Assembly: GCA_902762615.1 (NCBI GenBank)
Contig: CACWOX010000015.1
Coordinates: 41,505 to 105,504 of the forward strand
Direction: 5' to 3'
Source: an uncultured Ruminococcus sp.
GTDB lineage: Bacteria; Bacillota; Clostridia; Oscillospirales; Acutalibacteraceae
DNA length: 64,000 nucleotides
Shown: in pieces, positions 26,806 to 36,447 of the stretch
How the letters are laid out: each line of letters opens with the position of its first letter
Position numbering within the stretch: position 1 is the first letter of the stretch
Position numbers and translations under genes: made by a program
Notes under the pieces: model-generated
What the model was told of the DNA's origin: nothing
Seen by the model: the letters and a program-made list of their open reading frames with translations, nothing else
The model's database searches: none

Positions 26806-27861
26806 ATGGAAACATTACTGTTGCAAAATACAGACAAAGACATAGCCCGTGCCGGGGAGATTCTTCGCGGCGGCGGGCTTGTGGCTATTCCGACCGAAAC
26901 GGTCTACGGTCTGGCGGCAAACGCCCTTGACGGTCGGGCGGTCGCCAAGATATTCGCTGCCAAGGGCAGACCGCAGGACAATCCCCTGATCGTGCATATT
27001 TCGCACATAGACCAATGGGATGCCCTTGTGCGGGAGATACCGCCGAGGGCGAAGGCGCTCGCGCAGGCTTACTGGCCCGGACCGCTGACGATCATTCTGC
27101 CCAAAAGCGACATCATTCCCGATGAAGTGTCCGCCGGACTGGACACCGTCGCCGTCCGATTCCCGTCAATGCGTGCCACGCGCCGGATCATTGACGCGGC
27201 GGGAGTGCCGCTTGCCGCGCCGTCGGCAAATCTTTCGGGCAGCCCCAGCCCCACCTGCGCCCGTCACACGATGGACGATATGCGGGGCAGAATCGACGCG
27301 GTGCTCGACGGCGGGGAATGCAATTTCGGCGTGGAGTCCACCGTCGTCACCCTTGCGACCGATGTGCCGCGGCTGCTTCGTCCCGGCGCGGTGACGCCCG
27401 AGGAACTGCGGGAGGTGCTTGGCGAGCTGGAGATTGACAGCGCCGTGATGGGTAAGCTGAAGGAAGGCGCGAAGGTCGCTTCTCCCGGCATGAAGTACAA
27501 GCACTACAGCCCGAATGCCGAGGTGACCATTGTCAGGGGGAGCCTTTCCCAATACTGCGATTACATCAGGAACGCCGCCGAACAGGAGAATGCTTGCGGC
27601 AGAGAAAAGATATTTGCGCTCTGCTTTGACGGGGAAGAGGATCAAATTCCGCTCCACTGCGTTACATACGGGCGTGAGGACGATCCGCTCACCCAGTCCC
27701 ACAGGCTTTTCACGGCATTGAGGGAGCTTGACGAGAGGGGAGCGTTGAAGGTCTACGCGCGTTGTCCCTCCGCCGATGGGGTAGGAATGGCGGTCTACAA
27801 CCGATTGCTGAGAGCAGCGGGATTCAGTGTGGTGCAGCTGAATGAATACAGGAGCAGATGA
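26806..27861 (+). CDS. ywlC: L-threonylcarbamoyladenylate synthase (Sua5/YwlC type)
   Basis: Makes threonylcarbamoyl-AMP from threonine, bicarbonate and ATP, the first step of tRNA t6A37 synthesis. At 351 residues it is the two-domain Sua5 form: YrdC domain about 1-200 (GGLVAIPTETVYGLAANA near 25-42, SAPSANLSGSPSPT-like segment near 141), linker with the PGMKYKHYSP signature near 226-235, and a C-terminal Sua5 domain. The ribosome site AAGGAGG is unusually far from the ATG, about 17 bases across a T8 run. An ATG at 26789 touching that site is out of frame. Confidence 0.93.
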   Translation: METLLLQNTDKDIARAGEILRGGGLVAIPTETVYGLAANALDGRAVAKIFAAKGRPQDNPLIVHISHIDQWDALVREIPPRAKALAQAYWPGPLTIILPKSDIIPDEVSAGLDTVAVRFPSMRATRRIIDAAGVPLAAPSANLSGSPSPTCARHTMDDMRGRIDAVLDGGECNFGVESTVVTLATDVPRLLRPGAVTPEELREVLGELEIDSAVMGKLKEGAKVASPGMKYKHYSPNAEVTIVRGSLSQYCDYIRNAAEQENACGREKIFALCFDGEEDQIPLHCVTYGREDDPLTQSHRLFTALRELDERGALKVYARCPSADGVGMAVYNRLLRAAGFSVVQLNEYRSR

Positions 27862-27889
27862 TTTCCCGGCGGGCATAGAGAAAAATTCT

Positions 27890-27917
27890 TTACAAACGTG
27901 ATTGTTTGTGATACAAT
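27890..27917 (+). promoter_or_regulatory. Sigma-A promoter of the TPR/Hsp70 operon
   Basis: TTTACA (27890-27895), a 16-base spacer and TACAAT (27912-27917), 37 bases before the TTG start of the TPR gene. No CIRCE-like inverted repeat is seen, so HrcA control is not indicated. Confidence 0.6.
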
Positions 27918-27954
27918 ATTTTTTGGCAATTATAAATTTACGGAGGGATACAAT

Positions 27955-30900
27955 TTGGATTTCTGGACGCATTTAGGCATTGAAAAGACCAAGGATATCG
28001 AAGCCATCAACGCGGCTTATCACAAGAAGCTTCCGCTGGTCAACCCCGAAGACAAGCCGGAAGAGTTCAAGGCGCTGCGTAGCGAATATGAAGAAGCGCT
28101 GCGTTTCGCCAAACAGCAGCAGGAGCAGGAAAAGCCGGAGGGCGAGCTGACGCCTGTCGAGCGCTGGACGAAACGTCTTGACGGCATTTACAGCCGCATT
28201 GCCGACCGCTGCGACCCTTCCCAATGGAAGGAACTGCTCAGCGACCCGCTTTTTGAAAGCCTTGATTACCGCGCCGACCTGTTTGACGCGCTGATGACCT
28301 TTTTAATGGATCGCTGGCACATTCCGCAGGAGATTTGGCAGCTGCTGGACGATGCCTTCGACCTGCGGGAGCGCAAGGACGAGCTGACGGAAAAATACCC
28401 GAATGATTTCATCAATGACGCCGTTATCAGCGGCATTGAGAATAAGACATTCGTACCCTACGAGCTGTTTCTCCCACAGAATACGGGCGATATTGACCCG
28501 TTCTTTTCGCTTTACTTCAAGGCGCGTGACGAAGTGCTTTCGGGCGACCTCGACAGCGCGCAGGCGACGCTCTCCGACCTCGACACAACCGGAATTACCC
28601 ACCCGTTTGCCGATATGCTCCGGCTTCGGCTGCAATATCAGCGTACCGAGGGGACAGTCGCGCCGGACGACGTGCTTGCCGGCGCAAAGGATCTGTATGA
28701 AAAATACCCCGAACAGTCCGAGCTGGCGGGATTCTATGCCGACATGGTTTCTACGCGCGGTGATAACGATACCGCTATCGCGATTTACGACAGCATTCTC
28801 GAAAAAGAGCCGGAGAACAACAATATGCGCTACCACAAGGCGCAGTCGCTCATGGAATCCGGCAATTACAAGGACGCAAAGAAGCTCTTGTCTGAGCTGA
28901 ATGAAGCCATTCCCTTTAACGCCACCGTCCGCGCCGCTTTCAATGAAGCCAACCGCAAGCTGCTTGAGCAGTATGCCGCATCGCTCAAAGAACACCCCGA
29001 CGACTTCGAGAACCGTCTGGAATACGCGTGGTGCCTCTTCCAGAATGACGAGGAACCCAAGGCGCTGGACGTGATGGACGTTCCGCCGCCGGAAGAGCTG
29101 CCGCAGCGCTGCGATTACGAGAATATTCTCTCCAAGCTGTACCAGTGCTCCGGCAATCCCGAAGCCTCTCTCAAGCATGCGCAGGCGTGGAGGGAGGCTG
29201 TCGCGCAGCTTCCCGAGGGCGAGACCGAGGAGGAAAAGCGCCGCAAGAACAAGGCAAACGACATCGCTTTGGTGGAAAGCTCCGCCCTTTATGACATGAA
29301 GCGCTACGAGGAAGCCCTGCAAAAGACCGAAGAAGCCATTGCAGCCGACCCCAAGGAAATTCGCGGCTATCACGAACGCTATCTGGCATGCAACGCGCTT
29401 CACGACTACAACGGCGCTCTCAAAGCCTGCGAGGAGATGATCAGGCTCAAACCCTCGGGAATGACCTATCATTTGCTGGGAAGAGCGCAGTATATTCTGG
29501 GCATGATGCAGGATTCGTTCAACAGCTTCGGCGAGGCTTTGGACTACTCCAAGGATGCGAGCAGCTACATTTACCGCGCCAAGATTCTCATTATGTACGA
29601 TCAGTACGACGACGCGCAGGAACTCATCGACCTGCTCAAGGAGAACGAAATCAACACGGAGGGCGTGCAGTACTGCGAGTCGCTCATTCTCTCGGAGAGG
29701 GACGACAAGGAGGACGAAGCCAAGGCGATCTGGCAGAATATCATCGACCGCGACGCAAAGGGAGAATGTGACTGCGAGCTGCTGTGGGAGGTCTACACCG
29801 ACATGGCGGTCTATATGCTGCGCCACGAAGCCGACCCGAATGAGATACTTGCCGTCATTGACCGCGGTCTGCAGGCGCGTGACGACTACAGCCCCCTGCT
29901 GATGAACAAGGGCTATATTCTGGACGAAAAGCTCGACCGCCATGAGGAAGGTCTGGAAATCTACCGCAAGGTCTACGAGCAGTATCCCCGTCACAATTCG
30001 GTGTGCGAAAGGATGGCGGGCATTTATTACTACGACCTGCACGACGTTCCCACCGCACTGTCGTTCTATCAGCAGCAGGCGGAACGCGCCGACAATACCT
30101 TCTGCGAGGTCATGCTGGGCAACTGCCTGAGCGACCTTGAAAAATTCGACGAGTCCGACAGGCACTTCAAAACCGCCATCGAGCTTGACGGCGACTATGA
30201 GAGAGCCTACAGGAATTACTGTCAGATGCTGATGCGCGCCCGTCGTTACGACGAAGCCCTTGCCGTCGCGCAGAAGGTGGAAGAAATGGTGGGCGACCGT
30301 CATCAGGGCGCCAAGCGGCTGGTCGCGCAGGTATTGGCGAGAATGGGAAGATATGCCGACGCGGCAGCCATTTATATACAGCTCTACGAAAAACACGACA
30401 ATATATCCGACATAGATGCCGCGGCGGATATGCTGCTGACCGGCGGACTGACCGACCTTTTCCTCGATTTGCTCAGGCAGCACAGAATAAAGCTGGGCGA
30501 CCTCTACTTTACCCAGATGGTGGATTACACCATGGCGACCGGCAGCGACAGCAAATGGCTGAAAAATATTCAGTGGGTATCCACCGGAACCAACAGCCGC
30601 AATCATCTACTGGCAAATTATTATTACCGTCACGGCGACTGGAAAAAGGCGCTCAAATCCATCAATCAGTATTATGCAGCCGATCCGGACAGCATAATGG
30701 GGCGCTTTATTCCCATCGAATGCCGCAGGCATATGGGACAGACCGAGGGTCTTGACGCGCTGTTTGAAGAGGGCATGAGAATTTTGGAGCGCGAAAACAC
30801 CCCCAACTATCAGCCGCTTTATCTCACCAAGAAGGCGTACATGCTCATTGCAATGGGACGGTACGACGAGGCAAAGGCATGCATCGACAAGGCATTTCAA

Positions 30901-31113
30901 TCGCCGCTCTGCGAGCATTGCCGCTTCCGCGGCTGCGTGGACGGGTACGACGCTCTCGCGCAGTATTTTGACGCGACCGGAGATTACAACAGCGCCGTTC
31001 TCGCCTGCATGGAAGGGCAGAAGCTGTCGCCCTATGACCCCGATCTGGGTGAACGCATTCGCCGCATAAGAAAAGAACACAAAAAAGAACTGAATAAGGA
31101 ATTACAGAAATGA
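27955..31113 (+). CDS. Giant TPR protein with degenerate J-domain-like N-terminus
   Basis: A 1,052-residue, soluble, almost entirely helical repeat protein. Residues 2-55 follow the J-domain pattern ([23 protein letters not shown] ... [14 protein letters not shown]), but the HPD loop that stimulates Hsp70 is replaced by VNPED. From about 100 to the end it is built of TPR-type repeats (for example [33 protein letters not shown]). The TTG at 27955 is chosen for its CGGAGGGA site and because it opens the J-like segment. It overlaps the Hsp70 start by four bases, so the two are made together. Likely role: client-binding scaffold or co-chaperone for that Hsp70. Confidence 0.82.
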   Translation: MDFWTHLGIEKTKDIEAINAAYHKKLPLVNPEDKPEEFKALRSEYEEALRFAKQQQEQEKPEGELTPVERWTKRLDGIYSRIADRCDPSQWKELLSDPLFESLDYRADLFDALMTFLMDRWHIPQEIWQLLDDAFDLRERKDELTEKYPNDFINDAVISGIENKTFVPYELFLPQNTGDIDPFFSLYFKARDEVLSGDLDSAQATLSDLDTTGITHPFADMLRLRLQYQRTEGTVAPDDVLAGAKDLYEKYPEQSELAGFYADMVSTRGDNDTAIAIYDSILEKEPENNNMRYHKAQSLMESGNYKDAKKLLSELNEAIPFNATVRAAFNEANRKLLEQYAASLKEHPDDFENRLEYAWCLFQNDEEPKALDVMDVPPPEELPQRCDYENILSKLYQCSGNPEASLKHAQAWREAVAQLPEGETEEEKRRKNKANDIALVESSALYDMKRYEEALQKTEEAIAADPKEIRGYHERYLACNALHDYNGALKACEEMIRLKPSGMTYHLLGRAQYILGMMQDSFNSFGEALDYSKDASSYIYRAKILIMYDQYDDAQELIDLLKENEINTEGVQYCESLILSERDDKEDEAKAIWQNIIDRDAKGECDCELLWEVYTDMAVYMLRHEADPNEILAVIDRGLQARDDYSPLLMNKGYILDEKLDRHEEGLEIYRKVYEQYPRHNSVCERMAGIYYYDLHDVPTALSFYQQQAERADNTFCEVMLGNCLSDLEKFDESDRHFKTAIELDGDYERAYRNYCQMLMRARRYDEALAVAQKVEEMVGDRHQGAKRLVAQVLARMGRYADAAAIYIQLYEKHDNISDIDAAADMLLTGGLTDLFLDLLRQHRIKLGDLYFTQMVDYTMATGSDSKWLKNIQWVSTGTNSRNHLLANYYYRHGDWKKALKSINQYYAADPDSIMGRFIPIECRRHMGQTEGLDALFEEGMRILERENTPNYQPLYLTKKAYMLIAMGRYDEAKACIDKAFQSPLCEHCRFRGCVDGYDALAQYFDATGDYNSAVLACMEGQKLSPYDPDLGERIRRIRKEHKKELNKELQK

Positions 31114-32792
31114 TTATTGGCATTGATTTAGGAACAACCAACAGCCTCGCCGCCTATTACGACGGCAAACAGGCTAAAATTATTCCCAACCGTCTGGGCG
31201 AACGTCTGACCCCTTCGGTGGTGAGCGTGGACGACGACGGCACCATTCTGGTGGGCAAGACAGCCCTTGCGCGGGGACTTCGCCACCCGCTGACCGCCGC
31301 CGCCGTATTCAAGCGCAGCATGGGAACCGACCGCGAATTCAACCTCTGCGGCAAGACCTTCCGCGCCGAGGAGCTTTCCTCCTTCGTGCTGCGTTCGCTC
31401 AGGGAGGACGCGGAGGCTTATCTGGGACAGAAGGTGGACGAGGCGGTCATCAGCGTTCCGGCGTATTTCAACGACCGCCAGCGCAAGGCGACCAAGCGCG
31501 CCGGAGAGCTTGCCGGACTCAAGGTGGAGCGAATCGTCAACGAGCCGACCGCCGCCGCGGTGGCGCACGGGCTTTTCGACAAAAAGGAGCGCTCCCGCTA
31601 TCTGATATTCGATCTGGGCGGCGGCACCTTCGACGTGTCGATACTGGAACGCACCGGACGGATCATCGAAGTGCATTCCGTCGCGGGGGACAATTTCCTC
31701 GGCGGCGAGAATTTCACCGACGTGGTGGAGCAGCTTTTCTGCACACGCTGCGGCGTGGATATTGACTCACTCACGGGAGAGGAACGGGCGCAGCTCCGCG
31801 AACGCGCCGAAGCCTGCAAAAAAGCTCTTTCCGCTGCAACGGGGGCTGTGATGGAATGTAAGATCGGCGGCAATACCAAGACCCTGCGCCTGACCGAAAA
31901 AATGTACGAGGAAGCCTGCGAGCCGCTTTTCGAGCGACTGCTGCGCCCGGTGGAACGAAGCCTGCGCGACGCGGGTATCCGCACCTCCGACATCAGCGAG
32001 ATCGTGCTGGTTGGCGGCGCGACCAAGGCGCCTGTTGTGCGCAGGCTGGCTGCCAGAATGTTCGGGCGGCTGCCGAATGTCGACGTCAATCCCGACGAGG
32101 TGGTGGCAATCGGCGCGGCGCTGCAATCCGCCATCAAGCAGCGCGCCGAGGGAATCCGCGAGGTGATTCTGACCGACGTCTGCCCCTTTACGCTGGGGAC
32201 AGAGGTGGTTTCCAGCAACGGCTATTTTGAGGAGAGCGGTCATTTTATGCCGCTGATCGAGCGCAACACGGTCATTCCGGTCAGCCGTGTGGAGACATTC
32301 TACACCGCGTCGGACTATCAGGAGCAGGTGCGCGTGCAGGTATTGCAGGGCGAGAGCCGCATGGCGCGGAACAACCTGCTTCTGGGCGAGATCTGCGTAC
32401 CCGTGCCGCCCAAGCCGCGCGGCGAGGAGTCAATTGACGTGACCTATACCTACGACGTCAATTCGCTGCTGGAAATTATCGTGAAGGTCAATTCCACCGG
32501 CTTCACCAAGAAGATGATCATTCGCGGCGAAGGCAGCACGCTCACCGAGGAACAGGCGAAGAAGCGCATGGAGGAACTGAGCTATCTCAAGATCAGTCCC
32601 CGCGATCAGGAGCAAAACAAATTAGCGCTTTATCGCGCCGACATTGCCTTTGAGGAAACCACAGGCGACGAGCGCAAGGTGCTGGGAAAATACATTGACG
32701 CCTTTGAAGGAGCGCTTCGCAAGGGCAAAAAAGAGGACATCGAGCGCAGGCGCAAGGATCTCATTGAGCTGCTTGCTTCGCTCGGTAAATAA
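31110..32792 (+). CDS. HscC/DnaK-like Hsp70 chaperone
   Basis: A 560-residue Hsp70 with an ATPase domain ([18 protein letters not shown] at the start, [14 protein letters not shown] near 170, [13 protein letters not shown] near 300) and a substrate-binding beta domain, but a shortened C-terminal lid, as in HscC (about 556 residues) rather than canonical DnaK (about 610). No grpE or dnaJ lies beside it. Instead its start overlaps the J-like TPR gene, making a dedicated pair likely. A convergent terminator lies 13 bases downstream. Confidence 0.9.
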   Translation: MIIGIDLGTTNSLAAYYDGKQAKIIPNRLGERLTPSVVSVDDDGTILVGKTALARGLRHPLTAAAVFKRSMGTDREFNLCGKTFRAEELSSFVLRSLREDAEAYLGQKVDEAVISVPAYFNDRQRKATKRAGELAGLKVERIVNEPTAAAVAHGLFDKKERSRYLIFDLGGGTFDVSILERTGRIIEVHSVAGDNFLGGENFTDVVEQLFCTRCGVDIDSLTGEERAQLRERAEACKKALSAATGAVMECKIGGNTKTLRLTEKMYEEACEPLFERLLRPVERSLRDAGIRTSDISEIVLVGGATKAPVVRRLAARMFGRLPNVDVNPDEVVAIGAALQSAIKQRAEGIREVILTDVCPFTLGTEVVSSNGYFEESGHFMPLIERNTVIPVSRVETFYTASDYQEQVRVQVLQGESRMARNNLLLGEICVPVPPKPRGEESIDVTYTYDVNSLLEIIVKVNSTGFTKKMIIRGEGSTLTEEQAKKRMEELSYLKISPRDQEQNKLALYRADIAFEETTGDERKVLGKYIDAFEGALRKGKKEDIERRRKDLIELLASLGK

Positions 32793-32804
32793 ATTAATAG
32801 AAAT

Positions 32805-32840
32805 ACGGGCTGCCGCTTCACATTCCGAAGGGCAGCCCGT
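32805..32840. terminator. Bidirectional terminator between Hsp70 and desulfurase-like genes
   Basis: A perfect 10-bp stem, ACGGGCTGCC (32805-32814) with GGCAGCCCGT (32831-32840), with T-rich flanks on both strands between two convergent genes. Confidence 0.8.
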
Positions 32841-32849
32841 TTAAAAATA

Positions 32850-34001
32850 TCAGATGATTCTTTCCCGAATGATCTCCCGCAGCGCCTTGATGAACTGCTC
32901 GATTTCTTCGGGTGAGGTAAAGACCGAAGGGCATATGCGCACCGTTCCGCCTTCCTGCGTTCCCATAGCCCGATGCGCCTCTCCTGCGCAGTGAAGTCCC
33001 GCGCGCACGGCGATCTCGCGCTGTCCCAGAAGCTGCGCCGCTTCGTCGGAGGGAATGCCCTTTATGTTGAAAGAGAGCAGCGGAACATGGGTATCGCTGT
33101 GAGGCGGCAGGGTGTAAAGCTCACATTCCGGCATGGCGGCAATCGCGTCGTACGCCCTGTCAATCAGGCTCATTTCGTGCTCCTCCAGACGCTCCCGCCC
33201 CACTGATTCAATGAAGGCTATTCCCGAATCGAGCGCCGCGATGGCAGGTACGTTGAGGGTGCCGCTTTCAAATCGGTCGGGAAGGAAATCCGGCTGGGTG
33301 TTCACGCCCGAAAGGCTTCCCGTCCCGCCCTCGATGACAGTGGAGAGCTTTCTGTCGCTGTTGAGGATCATCAAGCCAAGCCCCATTATACCGTAAAGTC
33401 CCTTGTGTGCCGGCATGCAGAGATAATCCGCCTGCAGGGTGCGCAGGTTGAGGTCGGCTGTTCCGGCGCTCTGGGCGCAGTCAACGCCGAAGAGAACGCC
33501 GTTGCGGTGGGCAAGCTGTCCGATCTCGGCAATCGGCAGCTTTATTCCGAAGACGTTCGAGGCGTGCGTGCAGAATATCATTTTGGTATTGACGCGCATC
33601 TTCCGGCGGAATTCCGCGACGGTGGCTTGCGGATCGCCCTCGTGAACATGCGCTACGCTGAACTGCACGCCCCGTTTGGTGAGCTGCATGATCGGACGGG
33701 TCACGGCGTTGTGCTCCATGTCCGAGATGATCACATGGTCGCCGGAGGACAGCACGCCTTTGAGGACGTAATTGATGGAATGGGTGCAGGAGGGCGTGAA
33801 TATCACATGCTCCGGAGCCTTTGCCCCGAAGAATCCGGCGGCACGGCAGCGGCATTTGTAGACCGTTTCGGACGAAAGCTCCGCCATGCGGTAGCTTCCG
33901 CGCCCCGGATTGGCGCCGCGTGAGGAAAGCACCTCCGCGATGGCAGCCGCTGTGCCTCTCGGTTTGGGCCAAGTGGTAGCGGCGTTGTCGAGATATATCA
34001 T
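32850..34001 (-). CDS. Cysteine desulfurase-like class V aminotransferase (TIGR01977 type)
   Basis: A 383-residue PLP enzyme of the NifS/CsdA superfamily. It starts MIYLDNAATTWPKP; the PLP lysine is in the CMPAHKGLYGIMG segment near 200, with HNAVTRPI near 98. The C-terminal loop contains RAGLHCAGEAHRAMG near 335, providing the Cys that would carry persulfide or selenide. TIGR01977-type enzymes are paired with DUF3343, as here, rather than with SufU or IscU. Likely role: sulfur or selenium mobilisation, or selenocysteine lyase-like chemistry; the substrate is not decidable from sequence. Confidence 0.85.
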   Translation of the reverse strand: MIYLDNAATTWPKPRGTAAAIAEVLSSRGANPGRGSYRMAELSSETVYKCRCRAAGFFGAKAPEHVIFTPSCTHSINYVLKGVLSSGDHVIISDMEHNAVTRPIMQLTKRGVQFSVAHVHEGDPQATVAEFRRKMRVNTKMIFCTHASNVFGIKLPIAEIGQLAHRNGVLFGVDCAQSAGTADLNLRTLQADYLCMPAHKGLYGIMGLGLMILNSDRKLSTVIEGGTGSLSGVNTQPDFLPDRFESGTLNVPAIAALDSGIAFIESVGRERLEEHEMSLIDRAYDAIAAMPECELYTLPPHSDTHVPLLSFNIKGIPSDEAAQLLGQREIAVRAGLHCAGEAHRAMGTQEGGTVRICPSVFTSPEEIEQFIKALREIIRERII

Positions 34002-34052
34002 TGTTATCGTTCCTTTCGCTTGTTGCTTTTTGCTTGTTGCTTTTTGCTTAAC

Positions 34053-34268
34053 TTATGGCAGCACCATTATGCCGGACGAACGAAGTATCTTTTCGGCTGA
34101 CCAGAGGCGGTCCTGATCGACATTGATCGAGTAAATGCAGCCGTATCTGCCGCCCGAATCGGATGTTTTGCGCAGCTCGCAGGGAATTCCGTTCTGCCGC
34201 AGCAATTCGCAGCCCCTCATGGCAAGGGTGTAGGAGCCGATTTTGACAGATGATTTTTGTCCTTTCAA
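34053..34268 (-). CDS. DUF3343 putative Se/S carrier-like protein
   Basis: A 71-residue protein matching DUF3343: KIGSYTLAMRGCELLRQNGIPCELRKTSDSGGRYGCIYSI, with Cys at three positions including GCE and IPCEL. The family is annotated as a putative Se/S carrier. It starts with TTG behind GGAAGGAG and is followed 51 bases later by the desulfurase-like gene, a pairing that suggests the enzyme loads this carrier. The gap between them holds a short direct repeat (CTTGTTGCTTTTTG twice). Confidence 0.75.
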   Translation of the reverse strand: MKGQKSSVKIGSYTLAMRGCELLRQNGIPCELRKTSDSGGRYGCIYSINVDQDRLWSAEKILRSSGIMVLP

Positions 34269-34299
34269 TTGAATTCTCCTTCCTTTGTTTTACTTAATA

Positions 34300-34352
34300 A
34301 CAAAAAGCCGGTCGGCTATTATGCTCTTTAACATAATATGCCAAGACCGGCT
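34300..34352 (-). terminator. Terminator of the PHP-hypothetical-ispF operon
   Basis: On the minus strand AGCCGGTC...GACCGGCT (34345-34352 with 34306-34313), with a nested CATAAT/ATTATG stem, is followed by TTTTT. It separates ispF from the DUF3343 gene. Confidence 0.75.
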
Positions 34353-34386
34353 AATTTGATTGATTCAATTGTATATGCGGCAAAAA

Positions 34387-34854
34387 TCACACCAGCAGCG
34401 CGACGGCGTGCGCCGCCATTCCTTCGCCGCTGCCCGTGAAGCCGAGCTTTTCCTCGGTGGTCGCCTTGACGCTGACCTGTGAAAGGTCTATACCGCAGGC
34501 TTTGGCAATGTTCGCGCGCATGGCGGCAATATGGGGAGCGAGCTTCGGCGCCTGCGCCAGAACGGTGGCGTCGATGTTGCCAATCTCATAGCCCGCTTCA
34601 CGCACCGCGCGGCAGACCTCCGAGAGAAGAACCATGCTGTCCGCCCCCAGAAATCGGTCGTCATTGTCGGGGAAGAGATGCCCGATGTCCCCGAGGGCAG
34701 CCGCCCCCAGCAGCGCGTCGGAAATCGCGTGGGCAAGCACATCCGCGTCGGAATGCCCCAGAAGCCCCTTCTCATAGGGAATGTCGACTCCGCCGAGTAT
34801 CAGCCTGCGACCCTCGGTGAGTCTGTGAACGTCGTATCCGTGTCCTATTCTCAT
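34387..34854 (-). CDS. ispF: 2-C-methyl-D-erythritol 2,4-cyclodiphosphate synthase
   Basis: Fifth enzyme of the non-mevalonate isoprenoid pathway. The 155-residue protein has the zinc-binding DVH in [11 protein letters not shown] near 2-12, the substrate loop [31 protein letters not shown] near 21-51 and the C-terminal [16 protein letters not shown]. It is the last gene of an operon, 6 bases behind the hypothetical gene upstream. Confidence 0.96.
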   Translation of the reverse strand: MRIGHGYDVHRLTEGRRLILGGVDIPYEKGLLGHSDADVLAHAISDALLGAAALGDIGHLFPDNDDRFLGADSMVLLSEVCRAVREAGYEIGNIDATVLAQAPKLAPHIAAMRANIAKACGIDLSQVSVKATTEEKLGFTGSGEGMAAHAVALLV

Positions 34855-34860
34855 AGCGGC

Positions 34861-35439
34861 TCAATCCTCCGGCTCAAATCCGATGCCGTCGACGTATTCC
34901 CTCACCATGTGACGGTATCTGTGATAAATCGCCTCGCCGACCTGAATGAGATCCTCGCTGCTGTCGTCCCCGCAGAGCATGGCGAATGCCTGCGCGACAC
35001 GCCGCTTGGGGTCGCCGTCGCGGCGGTAGGCGAGATAATAGAAGGTGAGGGAGCCTGTGGCGCTCATATCGTCGTAGAGCTTGGGATCCTCCTTTTTCAG
35101 CGTGTCATAAAAGACATTCAGCGCTGTGCCGACAAGCGCCTTGCCGGGGATATACTGCTCCATGCCGATGATGATGGAGAATACCAGCAGCATGCTTCTG
35201 TGCAGCAGCATCGGGTCAAGGTCGTCGGGAAGTGCCAGCACGCCCGAATTCAGGTCGGGAATGCAGCGGTCGATCGCCATGACCAGCGAAGCGCCCAGCT
35301 GCATGGCACGGCGGATATTGCGGCTGCCCTTCTGCTCGTTGATCAGCTTGACATATTCGCTGTCCTCAGGCGGCTGGCTTGCGTCGCTGTCGCCGCTGAA
35401 TATCTTTACGTCTCTGTCGTCGTTGTATTCGTTTGTCAT
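34861..35439 (-). CDS. Hypothetical protein, PHP-ispF operon
   Basis: A 192-residue acidic, soluble protein with no family I recognise. The N-terminal 30 residues are Asp/Glu/Ser-rich and probably disordered. The rest is mostly helical (RAMQLGASLVMAIDRCIPDLNSG, MLLVFSIIIGMEQYIPG), including hydrophobic helices that could be buried or weakly membrane-associated. It lies between the PHP phosphoesterase (gap 31) and ispF (gap 6), so it is certainly cotranscribed and well conserved in reading frame. Confidence 0.65.
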   Translation of the reverse strand: MTNEYNDDRDVKIFSGDSDASQPPEDSEYVKLINEQKGSRNIRRAMQLGASLVMAIDRCIPDLNSGVLALPDDLDPMLLHRSMLLVFSIIIGMEQYIPGKALVGTALNVFYDTLKKEDPKLYDDMSATGSLTFYYLAYRRDGDPKRRVAQAFAMLCGDDSSEDLIQVGEAIYHRYRHMVREYVDGIGFEPED

Positions 35440-35470
35440 ATTTCATTCCTCCGTTATTTCAATATTTTTT

Positions 35471-36316
35471 TTACAGACTTGCGCTTAATTCGTCAAACCG
35501 CGCGAGCATTTCATCCGTCGCGGTAAATGACCCGAGCGGGTGACGCTGTATCTCTTCGGAAAAATATCCGTGAAAATCGGTGCCGCCCGTCAGCAGAAGT
35601 CCGTTGTCCGCTGCCGCCTGCCGAATGATAGCCATGTGCTCCTGCGTGTTGCGCGGATGGTTGATTTCTATGCCGTGAATCCCTGCCCGAATTAAATCGC
35701 CCATCGTGGAAATGCTGTTGTAGACAGAAGGGTGCGCCATTACGATAACGCCGCCTGACTGACGCAGATAGCTCATCGCTTCGAGCGAATCCACCTGTCT
35801 GACAGGAACATAGCAGAGTCCGTTTCGCCTGTTGAAGAGCCGCTTGTAAAGCTCGCCGTACATTTCGCTGGTGTAGCCTGCCTTCATCAGGGCGAGGACG
35901 ATGTGCTGCTTGCCGATGAAACCCGACTCGCTCACGCCCTCCATCACCATTTCCTCCGTGATGGGGTAGAGCTTCGACACCTTTTCCAGCATGGCAAGCG
36001 ACGCATCGGCACGCGCCTTTGTGATGCGTGAGAGCAATTCCTGCACCGCATCGGGATGCTTGATGTTGTAGCAGAGAATATGCACCTTGTGTCCGCGGCT
36101 GAGGTCATATGTGGAACACTCCACGCCGTTGATCACCCTCATGCCGAGACGTTTGCCAAGCCCCTCAGCGTGGTAATTTGCCGCGTAGTAGTCGTGATCC
36201 GTGATTGCCAGAGCCGAAAGCCCTATCTGCTTTGCGAGTCTGATGACAAATTCCGGCGTATCGGAACCGTCGGAACGGTTGGTGTGACAATGCATATCTG
36301 CCGGCAAGATAATCAC
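35471..36316 (-). CDS. PHP-domain phosphoesterase
   Basis: A 281-residue PHP protein. The metal-binding motifs are visible in order: ADMHCHTNRSDGSDTPEF near 6-23, LAITDHDYYAAN near 36-47, VNGVE near 61, MAHPSVYNS near 194 and LTGGTDFHGYF near 236. The closest characterised relatives are YciV-like 3',5'-nucleoside bisphosphate phosphatases/5'-exonucleases acting on pAp or short RNAs; sequence alone cannot fix the substrate. It is first gene of the operon with the hypothetical gene and ispF. Confidence 0.85.
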   Translation of the reverse strand: MIILPADMHCHTNRSDGSDTPEFVIRLAKQIGLSALAITDHDYYAANYHAEGLGKRLGMRVINGVECSTYDLSRGHKVHILCYNIKHPDAVQELLSRITKARADASLAMLEKVSKLYPITEEMVMEGVSESGFIGKQHIVLALMKAGYTSEMYGELYKRLFNRRNGLCYVPVRQVDSLEAMSYLRQSGGVIVMAHPSVYNSISTMGDLIRAGIHGIEINHPRNTQEHMAIIRQAAADNGLLLTGGTDFHGYFSEEIQRHPLGSFTATDEMLARFDELSASL

Positions 36317-36324
36317 TTCCTGTG

Positions 36325-36363
36325 AAAAAATACAAGCGCCGCAGGAAAAAACCTTCGACGCTT
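36325..36363 (-). terminator. Probable terminator of the two-component operon
   Basis: On the minus strand AAGCGTCG (36356-36363) pairs, with one mismatch, with CGGCGCTT (36334-36341), and a run of T follows. It lies 80 bases past the histidine kinase stop and just before the PHP gene start. Confidence 0.55.
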
Positions 36364-36447
36364 ATCATTATACACTATATAGACAGCAAAAACAAGAACA
36401 AAATAAAAATATTTATCAAAAATCACAATAATTTTATTGAAAAGCGA

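Noticed and set aside
26789..26806. ATG at 26789 as the start of the Sua5 protein
   Set aside because: It is out of frame with the protein and abuts the ribosome site; it would need one extra T in the T8 run, so the ATG at 26806 is kept.
28303..30606. Long minus-strand ORF (767 codons) opposite the TPR gene
   Set aside because: It is antisense to a clear TPR protein, has no ribosome site or domain, and arises from codon bias on the other strand.
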